This document shows positions 3,899 to 9,879 of a DNA stretch of 14,798 bases, one piece after another. Position 1 is the first letter of the stretch; each line of letters begins with the position of its first letter. The notes under the pieces were generated by a model that saw only the letters and a list, made by a program, of their open reading frames with translations, was not told the origin of the DNA and did not search any database. The position numbers were made by a program, and so were the translations under genes. The stretch comes from Ruminococcus sp. UBA3767 (GTDB lineage Bacteria > Bacillota > Clostridia > Oscillospirales > Ruminococcaceae): the NCBI GenBank assembly GCA_002371625.1, contig DFFV01000108.1:1-14798 (forward strand). The letters run 5' to 3'.

Positions 3899-4408
3899 AT
3901 GATGTTTCAGTTACGTCTTAATGCGTCTTACGACAGCGACCTGATATCTATCGCTTATGGCGGGATATTTGATCCAACTATCGTTTTTAAAAAGGCAATA
4001 GATGCCTTTGTGCGAAAAGAACCGCTGTCGTTTCGGACAGTTCCGGAGCATGCAAAACTATGTGAACCAAAGGGTTCTTCAAGGATCAACCTTGATTTCC
4101 ATGATATCTGCGAAGAGGATGTTATAAACTACATAACAATTATTCCGGAGGGCTCTCGCAACGAAGTGCTCAAACATATCATCAGGCGTATGATCAGCAA
4201 CGATTTTTATTACTCTCTGTTTAACTTTGATGATTATTTTTCACCGACTGTATCCTCCGAGTGCAGCACAAAGATAAAGGACTCTCTTGATGAGCTTGAG
4301 CGCAGTGTTAAGCAGCAGATCGATGAGATGCGCGGTATGCTCACCCACGAGCAGGCAAATGAAAAACACATTGAGTTTTTCGATGACGATGATGAATTCG
4401 TAATGTAA
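3899..4408 (+). CDS. Hypothetical protein with two RHH-like modules and acidic tail
   Basis: This 169-residue protein is not a family I can name. Two segments look alike: residues about 3-38 (QLRLN...DLISIAYGGIF...FKKAIDAFVR) and about 63-100 (INLDF...DVINYITIIP...NEVLKHIIRRMI). Each is a beta-strand followed by two helices, as in ribbon-helix-helix DNA-binding proteins such as Arc/MetJ or ParR types. Residues about 122-150 are charged and helical, and the C-terminus is very acidic (FFDDDDEF). The ATG at 3899 has an AGGAGG SD 8 nt before; a second ATG at 3902 is less well spaced. It probably forms an operon with the XRE-type gene 11 bp downstream. A regulatory or partition role within the element is plausible. 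Confidence 0.75.
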   Translation: MMFQLRLNASYDSDLISIAYGGIFDPTIVFKKAIDAFVRKEPLSFRTVPEHAKLCEPKGSSRINLDFHDICEEDVINYITIIPEGSRNEVLKHIIRRMISNDFYYSLFNFDDYFSPTVSSECSTKIKDSLDELERSVKQQIDEMRGMLTHEQANEKHIEFFDDDDEFVM

Positions 4409-4419
4409 GGGAGAATACT

Positions 4420-4662
4420 ATGTCAGCAAAAAGTGAAAAAACCGCCCCGCTGCAAAAAGTGATATGGGCGAAAATACGGTATTACCAGTCAGTTATGGAC
4501 ATCAGCGATGCACAGCTTGCGGACTATCTTTGCGTTTGCACCAAGACGCTGCGCACATACGAAAAAAATGCAGGTAATCTGACCATAGGGCAGATCGAGT
4601 CGCTGCTTGTCCACACGGGGCTTTCGATCATGGATATTATACCGAACAATATCGAGCAATAG
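4420..4662 (+). CDS. Small XRE-like helix-turn-helix protein
   Basis: An 80-residue protein. Residues about 15-70 resemble an XRE/Cro HTH: KIRYYQSVMDISDAQLADYL, then VCTKTLRTYEKN as recognition helix, then LTIGQIESLLVHTGLS. A GGGAG SD lies 7 nt before the ATG; the gap to the previous gene is 11 bp, so the two are co-transcribed. Its position directly before an integrase suggests a repressor or directionality factor of the integrative element. Candidate sites are the 19-bp dyads at 3671 and 3806 and the ACAATC/GATTGT dyad in the integrase promoter. Confidence 0.8.
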   Translation: MSAKSEKTAPLQKVIWAKIRYYQSVMDISDAQLADYLCVCTKTLRTYEKNAGNLTIGQIESLLVHTGLSIMDIIPNNIEQ

Positions 4663-4666
4663 GGGC

Positions 4667-4695
4667 TTTACAATCATGCAGGATTGTGCTAAAAT
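4667..4695 (+). promoter_or_regulatory. Integrase promoter with internal dyad
   Basis: TTTACA (4667-4672) and TAAAAT (4690-4695) are 17 bp apart and the -10 is preceded by TGC (extended -10). A dyad ACAATC-N6-GATTGT (4670-4687) lies in the spacer and overlaps the -35, a likely operator. Transcription would start near 4702. Confidence 0.6.
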
Positions 4696-4707
4696 TTATA
4701 TGTCCGA

Positions 4708-4754
4708 ATTACATCCTGCCTGATCGTATTTTTGATCTAATGAAAGGATGTAAT
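4708..4754 (+). promoter_or_regulatory. Hairpin that hides the integrase ribosome-binding site
   Basis: ATTACATCCT (4708-4717) is the exact complement of AGGATGTAAT (4745-4754), with a 27-nt loop. The right arm contains most of the SD (AAAGGA, 4743-4748) of the integrase, whose ATG is at 4759. The left arm begins only about 6 nt after the predicted transcription start. RNA made from the local promoter should fold and limit translation. RNA from further upstream would carry the same hairpin but might be unfolded by ribosomes or alternative pairing. Confidence 0.6.
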
Positions 4755-4758
4755 CACT

Positions 4759-5856
4759 ATGAAAAAGAACAAAAAAAGAATGCCCGGACAGCTCAGCTCG
4801 GGCAAATTCAGAAAACAGCTGTTTATCGGTTACGATAACAACGGTAAGAGAATAGTAAAGTCATTTTTAGCTAAAACTTGGTGGGAGGCAGAGAAGATGG
4901 CTGCCGATTATAAGGCGAGACACGGCGTAGGTATTGATCCTGATGAGCTGACGGTAGCTGCGGCGCTGGAGAAATACATAAATTCCCGCAAAGACATAAT
5001 TGCTCCTTCGACTCTCAACGGTTATAACATAATCCTGAACAACAGACTCCAGTCGATCATGCTGACAAAGATATCCGAGCTGAAGATACTGGACGTTCAG
5101 GCTGCGGTCAATGCCGATTACAGAGACAAGGGCAGTTCAAGAAAGACGCTTAAATCTGCATTAAGCCTTATAAACAGTGCTCTGGTTGCACAGGGCTATG
5201 ACTATCATCTCTGCAAAAGGATCACGATCCCTGCAGCAAAAGCGGTGAAAAAAGAACTTCCGTCAGCGAGAGAAGTAATAAACGCTATCAAGGGTACCGA
5301 GTTTGAACTGCCTTGCCTTCTGGCAATGTGGCTCTCGCTCAGAGTGTCAGAGGTAAGAGGTCTGAAATACAGCGACATATCAAAGGATCACTCTCATATC
5401 ACTGTCTGCCGCACTCGTGTATATCTTGGCGTTGAGAAAGACGAAAAGCGTGATGTTACCAAAAACGAGGGAAGTAACCGCACTATCAGCCTGCCTCCGT
5501 ATCTTTACAAGATGATAATGGCGCAGCCACATAACAGCTCAGATGACTACATAGTTGATAGGAGCTATAATCAGGTTTCGCAGAACTTCCACAGGTACAT
5601 GGCAAGAAACGGCATTGTTATAACATTTCATCAGCTCCGTCATCTGTTCGCTACATCAGCTAATGATCTGGGTGTTGCCGATGAGTATATCCAGAAGCTT
5701 GGCGGATGGGCATCAAATAATATACTCAAGCAAGTATATACGCATACTACAAAGCCCCTTGAGGACAGATATCAGCAGATGATCGACGATTACTTTCTCG
5801 GAATACTGCATGATAAAGATGCTGAAAACAACGGTAAAACGGTAGAAAACGGCTGA
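4759..5856 (+). CDS. int: Tyrosine recombinase / phage-type integrase
   Basis: A 365-residue integrase of the lambda/Tn916 type. Residues about 8-58 form an AP2-like arm-binding domain, about 62-155 the SAM-like core-binding domain, and about 165-345 the catalytic domain. Visible catalytic residues are R195 (WLSLRVSEVRGL), K235 (region VTKNEGSN), H291 and R294 (HQLRH), W317 in place of the second His (GGWAS) and the nucleophile Y327 (VYTH). Length and residues are normal, so it is probably active. It has its own promoter and a hairpin over its SD. Four direct repeats and the 3' end of tRNA-Ser follow directly, the usual arrangement of int next to an attachment site. It would integrate and excise the element that extends to the left. 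Confidence 0.95.
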   Translation: MKKNKKRMPGQLSSGKFRKQLFIGYDNNGKRIVKSFLAKTWWEAEKMAADYKARHGVGIDPDELTVAAALEKYINSRKDIIAPSTLNGYNIILNNRLQSIMLTKISELKILDVQAAVNADYRDKGSSRKTLKSALSLINSALVAQGYDYHLCKRITIPAAKAVKKELPSAREVINAIKGTEFELPCLLAMWLSLRVSEVRGLKYSDISKDHSHITVCRTRVYLGVEKDEKRDVTKNEGSNRTISLPPYLYKMIMAQPHNSSDDYIVDRSYNQVSQNFHRYMARNGIVITFHQLRHLFATSANDLGVADEYIQKLGGWASNNILKQVYTHTTKPLEDRYQQMIDDYFLGILHDKDAENNGKTVENG

Positions 5857-5861
5857 AAAAA

Positions 5862-5987
5862 TCGTGTGATTTTTTTAAGAGGAGAGCGAAATTTCAACAT
5901 CGCTCAAATCACGTAGATGCGTCGTTTCAGGCACATTTTTTCGTGTGATTTTACGTTTTGCAAAATGTGTGATTTTCGTGTGATCTT
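5862..5987 (+). repeat. Four direct 12-bp repeats, probable integrase arm-type sites
   Basis: TCGTGTGATTTT occurs exactly at 5862-5873 and 5941-5952. Close copies are ATGTGTGATTTT at 5965-5976 and TCGTGTGATCTT at 5976-5987. They lie between the integrase stop codon and the tRNA-Ser 3' end, where N-terminal-domain binding sites of tyrosine integrases are found. The rest of 5857-6085 holds no supported gene. Confidence 0.65.
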
Positions 5988-6085
5988 CATGGAAATCGAA
6001 AGGAATATTTGGAAAATGAGCATTCAAAACAGGCCTTGAGTTTCCACGAAGATCGCCCGCAAACCGCGTAAAATCGAGGTTTGGG

Positions 6086-6125
6086 CAAAGAAAAACCCAA
6101 GTTCTCGGCGTTTCAAGAACTTGGG
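6086..6125 (-). terminator. Terminator downstream of tRNA-Ser
   Basis: On the minus strand CCCAAGTTCT (6125-6116) pairs with AGAACTTGGG (6105-6096), a perfect 10-bp stem with a 10-nt loop, followed by TTTTTCTTTG. It ends the tRNA-Ser transcript 15 nt after the CCA end. If the element integrated at the tRNA 3' end, this terminator was supplied by the element. Confidence 0.85.
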
Positions 6126-6139
6126 AAATCTTGGAATTT

Positions 6140-6232
6140 TGGCGGAGAAGGAGGGATTCGAACCCTCGATGAGCTATCAACCCATACACGAGTTCCAGTC
6201 GTGCGCCATAAACCGGGCTAGGCGACTTCTCC
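6140..6232 (-). tRNA. tRNA-Ser(GGA) with encoded CCA
   Basis: The acceptor GGAGAAG pairs perfectly with CTTCTCC, followed by G73 and CCA (6140-6142). The anticodon stem CACGA/TCGTG encloses CTGGAAC, giving GGA (Ser, UCC/UCU). A long variable arm follows and the T arm is GAGGG-TTCGAAT-CCCTC. It has a strong promoter and terminator. It is a normal host gene and the likely integration target of the neighbouring integrase. Confidence 0.95.
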
Positions 6233-6267
6233 ACAGTTTATTATGCTGTATTTTTCACAGCTATAAT

Positions 6268-6296
6268 AGTATACCACAAACAAAAGTGCTTGTCAA
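6268..6296 (-). promoter_or_regulatory. Promoter of tRNA-Ser
   Basis: On the minus strand TTGACA (6291-6296) and TATACT (6268-6273) are 17 bp apart. The -35 box straddles the left edge of the terminator hairpin of the gene upstream. Confidence 0.85.
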
Positions 6297-6314
6297 TAGG
6301 TGGCAAGCACTTTT
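6282..6314. terminator. Terminator after the DUF6472 gene
   Basis: AAAAGTGCTTG (6282-6292) pairs with CAAGCACTTTT (6304-6314), an 11-bp stem with an 11-nt loop. On the minus strand it is followed by GTTTGTGG, so the T-tract is mostly inside the stem. It lies 2 nt beyond the stop codon at 6317 and overlaps the -35 box of the tRNA-Ser promoter. Confidence 0.75.
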
Positions 6315-6316
6315 TC

Positions 6317-6550
6317 TCAATTCTGTTTTCTTACTATTGCGTACTCATCATCGAGTTTGAAGTACGGGCAGGCGTAATTAGGCTCATTGAGAAAACGATA
6401 ATACTCGTCTTCGTCAAGGTCTACCATGCATATATACTGCTCATATTCATCATCGAAAGCATAGTTCGCACAGCTCTCACAGCTGCCCTGAGGCTGCTTT
6501 TTCTTCTTTTCCTTTCCTTTGCGCATACTGCGCCCGTTTTTTGCGTCCAT
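6317..6550 (-). CDS. DUF6472-type small cysteine-containing protein
   Basis: A 77-residue protein. The first 20 residues are very basic and lysine-rich (KGKEKKKK). Residues about 22-77 match my recollection of the clostridial DUF6472 family: CESCANYAFDDEYEQYICMVDLDEDEYYRFL, split here by many acidic residues, then ACPYFKLDDEYAIVRKQ. Four Cys (about residues 24, 27, 41 and 60) could bind a metal, but this is not established. The ATG is 1 nt after the stop of the MarR gene (TGATATG) and has no good SD of its own, so translation is probably coupled to MarR. Function unknown. Confidence 0.8.
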   Translation of the reverse strand: MDAKNGRSMRKGKEKKKKQPQGSCESCANYAFDDEYEQYICMVDLDEDEYYRFLNEPNYACPYFKLDDEYAIVRKQN

Positions 6551-6551
6551 A

Positions 6552-7031
6552 TCAGAAAGGCTTCTGGCTGTCGTAATAACGGATCAGTATATCTCCTACC
6601 TTGTCGAGACTTTCAGCAAGCGTTTTTGCGTCCTCATCGCTCATGCTCCTGAGAGTTTCGGGGATCCTTTCAAGAGCCTTTTTCTGCGTTTCCTCGATCA
6701 TCTCAACAGCCTTATCGGTCAGCTGTATATCGATCGCACGACGATTGATCTCGTTTCTGGCTCTTGTAACGCAGCCCATTTTTACAAGCTGTCCCACTGC
6801 CCTTGTAGCCTGCTCGTTAGATGTGCTTATCTGCGCAGCAAGGTGTGTGAGCGACATACTCTTGTGTATCCACAGCGACATCACTATCATCTGCTGTGTT
6901 TTTGTCAGCTTGAAGTCATCCTTGGTGTAAAGATCGCAAATAAACTTTCTGTACAACGGATAAAACTCACAGAGCTTAAGAATGCTTTCGTTCCTGTAAT
7001 CCTTTTTCTCATTTGTATTAATTTTTACCAC
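6552..7031 (-). CDS. MarR-family transcriptional regulator
   Basis: A protein of up to 159 residues. Residues about 25-140 form the MarR fold: TKTQQMIVMSLWIHKSMSLTHLA, the recognition region STSNEQATRAVGQLVKMGCV, and the wing with RARNEINRRAIDIQLTDKA. Helices at both ends mediate dimer formation. The start is ambiguous: the GTG at 7029-7031 touches the only SD (GGGAG, 7032-7036), whereas an in-frame ATT at 7020-7022 is spaced 9 nt from it. The first internal ATG is at about residue 48, too late for the fold. A consensus promoter lies just upstream. Likely regulates itself and the NhaC-type antiporter 68 bp upstream or other stress genes. Confidence 0.9.
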   Translation of the reverse strand: MVKINTNEKKDYRNESILKLCEFYPLYRKFICDLYTKDDFKLTKTQQMIVMSLWIHKSMSLTHLAAQISTSNEQATRAVGQLVKMGCVTRARNEINRRAIDIQLTDKAVEMIEETQKKALERIPETLRSMSDEDAKTLAESLDKVGDILIRYYDSQKPF

Positions 7032-7059
7032 TCCCTATATATCTGTACCATTATTTACA

Positions 7060-7088
7060 ATTATACTATCATTCCACAGATTTGTCAA
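7060..7088 (-). promoter_or_regulatory. Consensus promoter of the MarR gene
   Basis: On the minus strand TTGACA (7083-7088), 17 bp, TATAAT (7060-7065). Both hexamers are perfect. It lies in the short gap after the antiporter gene, so MarR is expressed independently of it. A perfect promoter of a regulator gene usually implies repression, probably by MarR itself. Confidence 0.85.
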
Positions 7089-7098
7089 CCACTGATTC

Positions 7099-8754
7099 TT
7101 ATGTTTTTTCGCCTTTTTTTTCAACGATCTTATTATTTGAGCTTTTTTCGATATGTTTTATCAGAATAAGCACGCCTGCCATTGCCGCAAGCGAACAGCC
7201 CAGCACCACGAACACGTTCTGCACAAAGCCCGAAAGGATATATCCGCAGACGCAGACACCGGCAACTGTCATCGCATAAGGGAGCTGTGTTTCAACGTGG
7301 TTAACGTGGTCGCACTGCGCTCCGGTAGATGCCATTATCGTTGTATCCGAGATAGGCGAGCAATGGTCGCCGCAGACAGCTCCTGCAAGGCAGGCTGAAA
7401 TGCAGATTATCACGGTGGCGGGTATAGAACCCGAGGTCGTTACAGATGCCAGATCGTCCCTGAAAACCTCGGTAACTATCGGGATAAGTATGCCGAACGT
7501 ACCCCACGATGTTCCCGTTGCAAAAGAAAGCCCCAGAGCAACGACAAAAAGTATCGCAGGCAGCAGTATCCTTACCGCAGAAGCGCTTTCAACGAGCTGT
7601 GAAACGAAAGTGCCTGCTTCAAGATTGGAGGTCATGGTCTTGAGCGTCCATGCGAAGGTAAGTATCAGTATCGCAGGCACCATCTGCTTGAAGCCCGCAG
7701 GTATTGCGTCCATGCACTGTGAAAAAGACAGCACCCTTCTGCCGAGGTAGTAAACTATTATTATGAGCAGTGCGCCTATCGAGCCAAGAGATAATCCGTA
7801 GGAAGCGTTACACTCGGCAAGCGCATCAACAAAGCCTGCTCCGCTGAAAAATCCGCCCGTATACAGCATTCCCAGCACGCACATAGCTATAAGGATAATA
7901 ACCGGCAGCAACAGGTCGATGACCTTTCCTCTCGTATGCTCGGGCTTGGCGTCCTCGGGGTAAACGGTGCTTTTGGAAGTGAAAAGGTCGCCCTTTTTAG
8001 CATTATCCTCGTGCAGCTTCATCTTTCCGAAATCAACACCCGAAATTGCAATGTACACCACCATTGCCAGCGTAAGCAGCGCATAAAGATTATAAGGTAT
8101 CGTCCTTATGAAAAGCTGTATCCCGTTAACGCCCTTTACCGTTCCGCTGACCGCAGCAGCCCACGAAGAAATCGGTGCGATGATGCACACAGGTGCAGCG
8201 GTAGCATCTATCAGGTAAGCCAGCTTTGCCCTTGATACCTTATGCTTATCCGTAACAGGTCTCATTACCGAGCCGACTGTAAGGCAGTTGAAATAATCGT
8301 CCACAAATATCAGCACGCCCAGCAGAAATGTTGAAAGGCTCGCTCCTGCACGGGTCTTTATATGCTTTGCAGCCCACTCGCCGTAAGCTCTGCTTCCGCC
8401 CGCCTTGTTCATCAGCACGACTATAACGCCCAGCACTACCAGGAAAAGAAGTATACCCACGTTATCCGCATCAGCCAGGTTCGCAACAAAGCCGTCCCTG
8501 ACTATCGTATTGAACACTCCCGGGAAACCCGTGTCCGAGGCTATCGCAAAGACCACGCTTCCCGTTATGATACCGATAAACAGCGAGGAATAGACCTCCT
8601 TGGTCATCAGTGCAAGCCCGATAGCAACTATCGGCGGCAGCAGCGCCCACATCGAGCCTACCGCTTGTGTTATCGGTGCCTGCGCAAAGCAGCACCCGAC
8701 AAACACCGCAATGAACAGGGCAAACACGATCTTGCCCAGGTGTTTTTTCTTCAT
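7099..8754 (-). CDS. Na+/H+ antiporter, NhaC family
   Basis: A 551-residue polytopic membrane protein with about 11-12 hydrophobic segments, as usual for NhaC/YheL-type antiporters that exchange Na+ for H+ across the cytoplasmic membrane. Family landmarks are FVDDYFNCLTVGSVMRP at 150-166 (D152, D153), LIDATAAPVCIIAPISSWAA at 181-200 and CGDHCSPISDTTIMASTGA at 461-479. A hydrophilic loop lies about 241-277, and the C-terminus is basic. The ATG at 8752-8754 has a GGGAGGT SD 10 nt before and a good promoter. The MarR gene follows 68 bp downstream. NhaC relatives can also exchange malate/lactate or arginine, so the substrate is inferred from the family only. Confidence 0.92.
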   Translation of the reverse strand: MKKKHLGKIVFALFIAVFVGCCFAQAPITQAVGSMWALLPPIVAIGLALMTKEVYSSLFIGIITGSVVFAIASDTGFPGVFNTIVRDGFVANLADADNVGILLFLVVLGVIVVLMNKAGGSRAYGEWAAKHIKTRAGASLSTFLLGVLIFVDDYFNCLTVGSVMRPVTDKHKVSRAKLAYLIDATAAPVCIIAPISSWAAAVSGTVKGVNGIQLFIRTIPYNLYALLTLAMVVYIAISGVDFGKMKLHEDNAKKGDLFTSKSTVYPEDAKPEHTRGKVIDLLLPVIILIAMCVLGMLYTGGFFSGAGFVDALAECNASYGLSLGSIGALLIIIVYYLGRRVLSFSQCMDAIPAGFKQMVPAILILTFAWTLKTMTSNLEAGTFVSQLVESASAVRILLPAILFVVALGLSFATGTSWGTFGILIPIVTEVFRDDLASVTTSGSIPATVIICISACLAGAVCGDHCSPISDTTIMASTGAQCDHVNHVETQLPYAMTVAGVCVCGYILSGFVQNVFVVLGCSLAAMAGVLILIKHIEKSSNNKIVEKKGEKT

Positions 8755-8782
8755 CAGTTCCTATACCTCCCGATATACAAAA

Positions 8783-8811
8783 AGTATACCATATAATCTC
8801 CCTCAATTCAA
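8783..8811 (-). promoter_or_regulatory. Promoter of the NhaC-type gene
   Basis: On the minus strand TTGAAT (8806-8811), 17 bp, TATACT (8783-8788). The start would be near 8776, giving a leader of about 22 nt. Confidence 0.75.
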
Positions 8812-8883
8812 CACAAACAGCATATAGCACCGTATTTTTCAACACTTTCCACAAACCTGCACGCTGCTTATCTACATTTCGGA

Positions 8884-8910
8884 CAACAAAAAACTCCGCA
8901 AAAAGTGCGG
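8884..8910 (-). terminator. Short-stem terminator upstream of the NhaC promoter
   Basis: On the minus strand CCGCA (8910-8906) and TGCGG (8900-8896) form a 5-bp stem, followed by AGTTTTTTGTTG. It would end transcripts coming from the ferredoxin gene before they reach the antiporter promoter. Confidence 0.6.
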
Positions 8911-9066
8911 CGCTTCAGTTTTTTTGCAAGACTCTATTCCGGATGATACACTCAGCCAAAGGCTGGACCATATAAAACTCCGACCGCCCTGATAAGGGGC
9001 TTTCCGATCGCCCCTTTAAAACCCTTCGGTCAAACAAGTATTGATTTCATAGTTTATCGACAGACT
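8911..9066 (-). other. Structured intergenic region with nested hairpins
   Basis: On the minus strand this holds GACCG (9031-9027) pairing with CGGTC (8986-8982) around an inner AAGGGGC (9016-9010)/GCCCCTT (9000-8994) stem, then a CAGCC-TTT-GGCTG hairpin (8965-8953). It contains no ORF and is bounded by terminator-like stems on both sides. I match it to no known riboswitch. It may be a 3' UTR with stacked hairpins or a small RNA. Confidence 0.45.
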
Positions 9067-9069
9067 AAA

Positions 9070-9089
9070 GCTCCGCACAAATGCGGAGC
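9070..9089 (-). terminator. Hairpin after the ferredoxin gene
   Basis: GCTCCGCA (9070-9077) pairs with TGCGGAGC (9082-9089), a perfect 8-bp stem with a 4-nt loop, 16 nt after the stop codon on the minus strand. Only TTTAG follows, so termination would be partial. Confidence 0.55.
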
Positions 9090-9105
9090 ACCGGACTCTG
9101 CATTT

Positions 9106-9861
9106 TTACCCTTCAAAGCTGCGGCAATGGTATCTTGTTTTGCCCTTTGTAGCCTTACCGTACTCCACAGCCTGCTTTGGACAGCAACCGATACAAGCCA
9201 TGCACTGTGTGCAGTTGTTACCCCATTCGGGTCTTCCGTTTTTCATGGTTATGTTGCCCATAACGCACTTTTCGGCGCAGGTGCCGCAGCCCACGCAGGC
9301 ATCTGTCGCATAGAACTTATCCGCCTTTACGGCTGCCTTGTAGAAGAACGGGTTTGAGACCTCGCTCTGCAAAAAGCTGAGGAAACCGTACTTTGGCTTT
9401 TCAAAGCTCCTGCCCGAAAGTATAGTTTCGGCGCACTGCGCAATAACGGGCGAAGCCTTGTCAACGATCTGTCTTGCCTCATCCTTTTCGGGAGCCTTGA
9501 ACATGGTTATCAGATTTTCGGGCATAACTATCTGCTTTACGCCCCTGAAGCGCATTCCCTTTTCCTTGCAGATATCAAGCAGTCCGCCTGCCGCACCGCC
9601 GATAGAGCCGCCGCAGGTCATAACAAAATAAGCGTTCTTGTTGCCCGTAAGGCTGCTCTGGCGCAGAAAGCTGGCGAACACTCTGGGTATTTTCCACGCA
9701 TAAGTCGGCGTAACGAACACCCACGGCTTTTCCGAAGAAAGCTGCGCTATCTGTTTATTTCTTATGTATCGTGCGCTGTTCACCGCTTCATCGCCTATCA
9801 GCTTTGCGATATACCTTGCACAATACTCGCTGTTTCCCGTTCCGCTGAAAAATACTACCAT
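9106..9861 (-). CDS. EFR1-type flavodoxin/ferredoxin fusion protein
   Basis: A 251-residue cytoplasmic redox protein. Residues 1-150 form a flavodoxin-like domain with the FMN phosphate loop FSGTGNS (5-11). Residues about 185-235 form a 2[4Fe-4S] ferredoxin with C189, C192, C195, C199 and C217, C220, C223, C227; C226 is an extra Cys. This matches the EFR1 family of clostridia. The electron partners are unknown. The ATG has a GGGAGG SD. It starts 18 bp after the CPA2 antiporter gene, so it is probably the last gene of that operon. Confidence 0.93.
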   Translation of the reverse strand: MVVFFSGTGNSEYCARYIAKLIGDEAVNSARYIRNKQIAQLSSEKPWVFVTPTYAWKIPRVFASFLRQSSLTGNKNAYFVMTCGGSIGGAAGGLLDICKEKGMRFRGVKQIVMPENLITMFKAPEKDEARQIVDKASPVIAQCAETILSGRSFEKPKYGFLSFLQSEVSNPFFYKAAVKADKFYATDACVGCGTCAEKCVMGNITMKNGRPEWGNNCTQCMACIGCCPKQAVEYGKATKGKTRYHCRSFEG

Positions 9862-9879
9862 GATGCACCCTCCCTGCGT

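Larger units (their letters stand above)
3899..6143. mobile_element. Right end of an integrative element at tRNA-Ser
   Basis: Order: two small DNA-binding proteins, integrase, arm-type repeats, then the 3' end of tRNA-Ser(GGA). The element should extend left from the tRNA; its other end would carry a copy of the last bases of tRNA-Ser. I found no such copy in 1-6139, so the left end lies outside the window or is too short to see. The tRNA cluster and the AlbA_2 gene may therefore be cargo. No conjugation genes are visible. Confidence 0.5.

Noticed and set aside
1..6139. Second attachment site (copy of the tRNA-Ser 3' end) within the window
   Set aside because: Only the short generic T-loop sequence GATTCGAA recurs, inside tRNA-Leu genes; no extended match to the tRNA-Ser end was seen.
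5875..6234. Minus-strand open frame of 119 codons
   Set aside because: It reads through tRNA-Ser, its terminator and the arm-type repeats; no SD and no recognisable domain.
8911..9066. Sodium or other ion riboswitch controlling the NhaC-type gene
   Set aside because: The structured region lies upstream of the antiporter's own promoter (8783-8811) and a terminator, so it would not be in that mRNA; no known riboswitch pattern was recognised.
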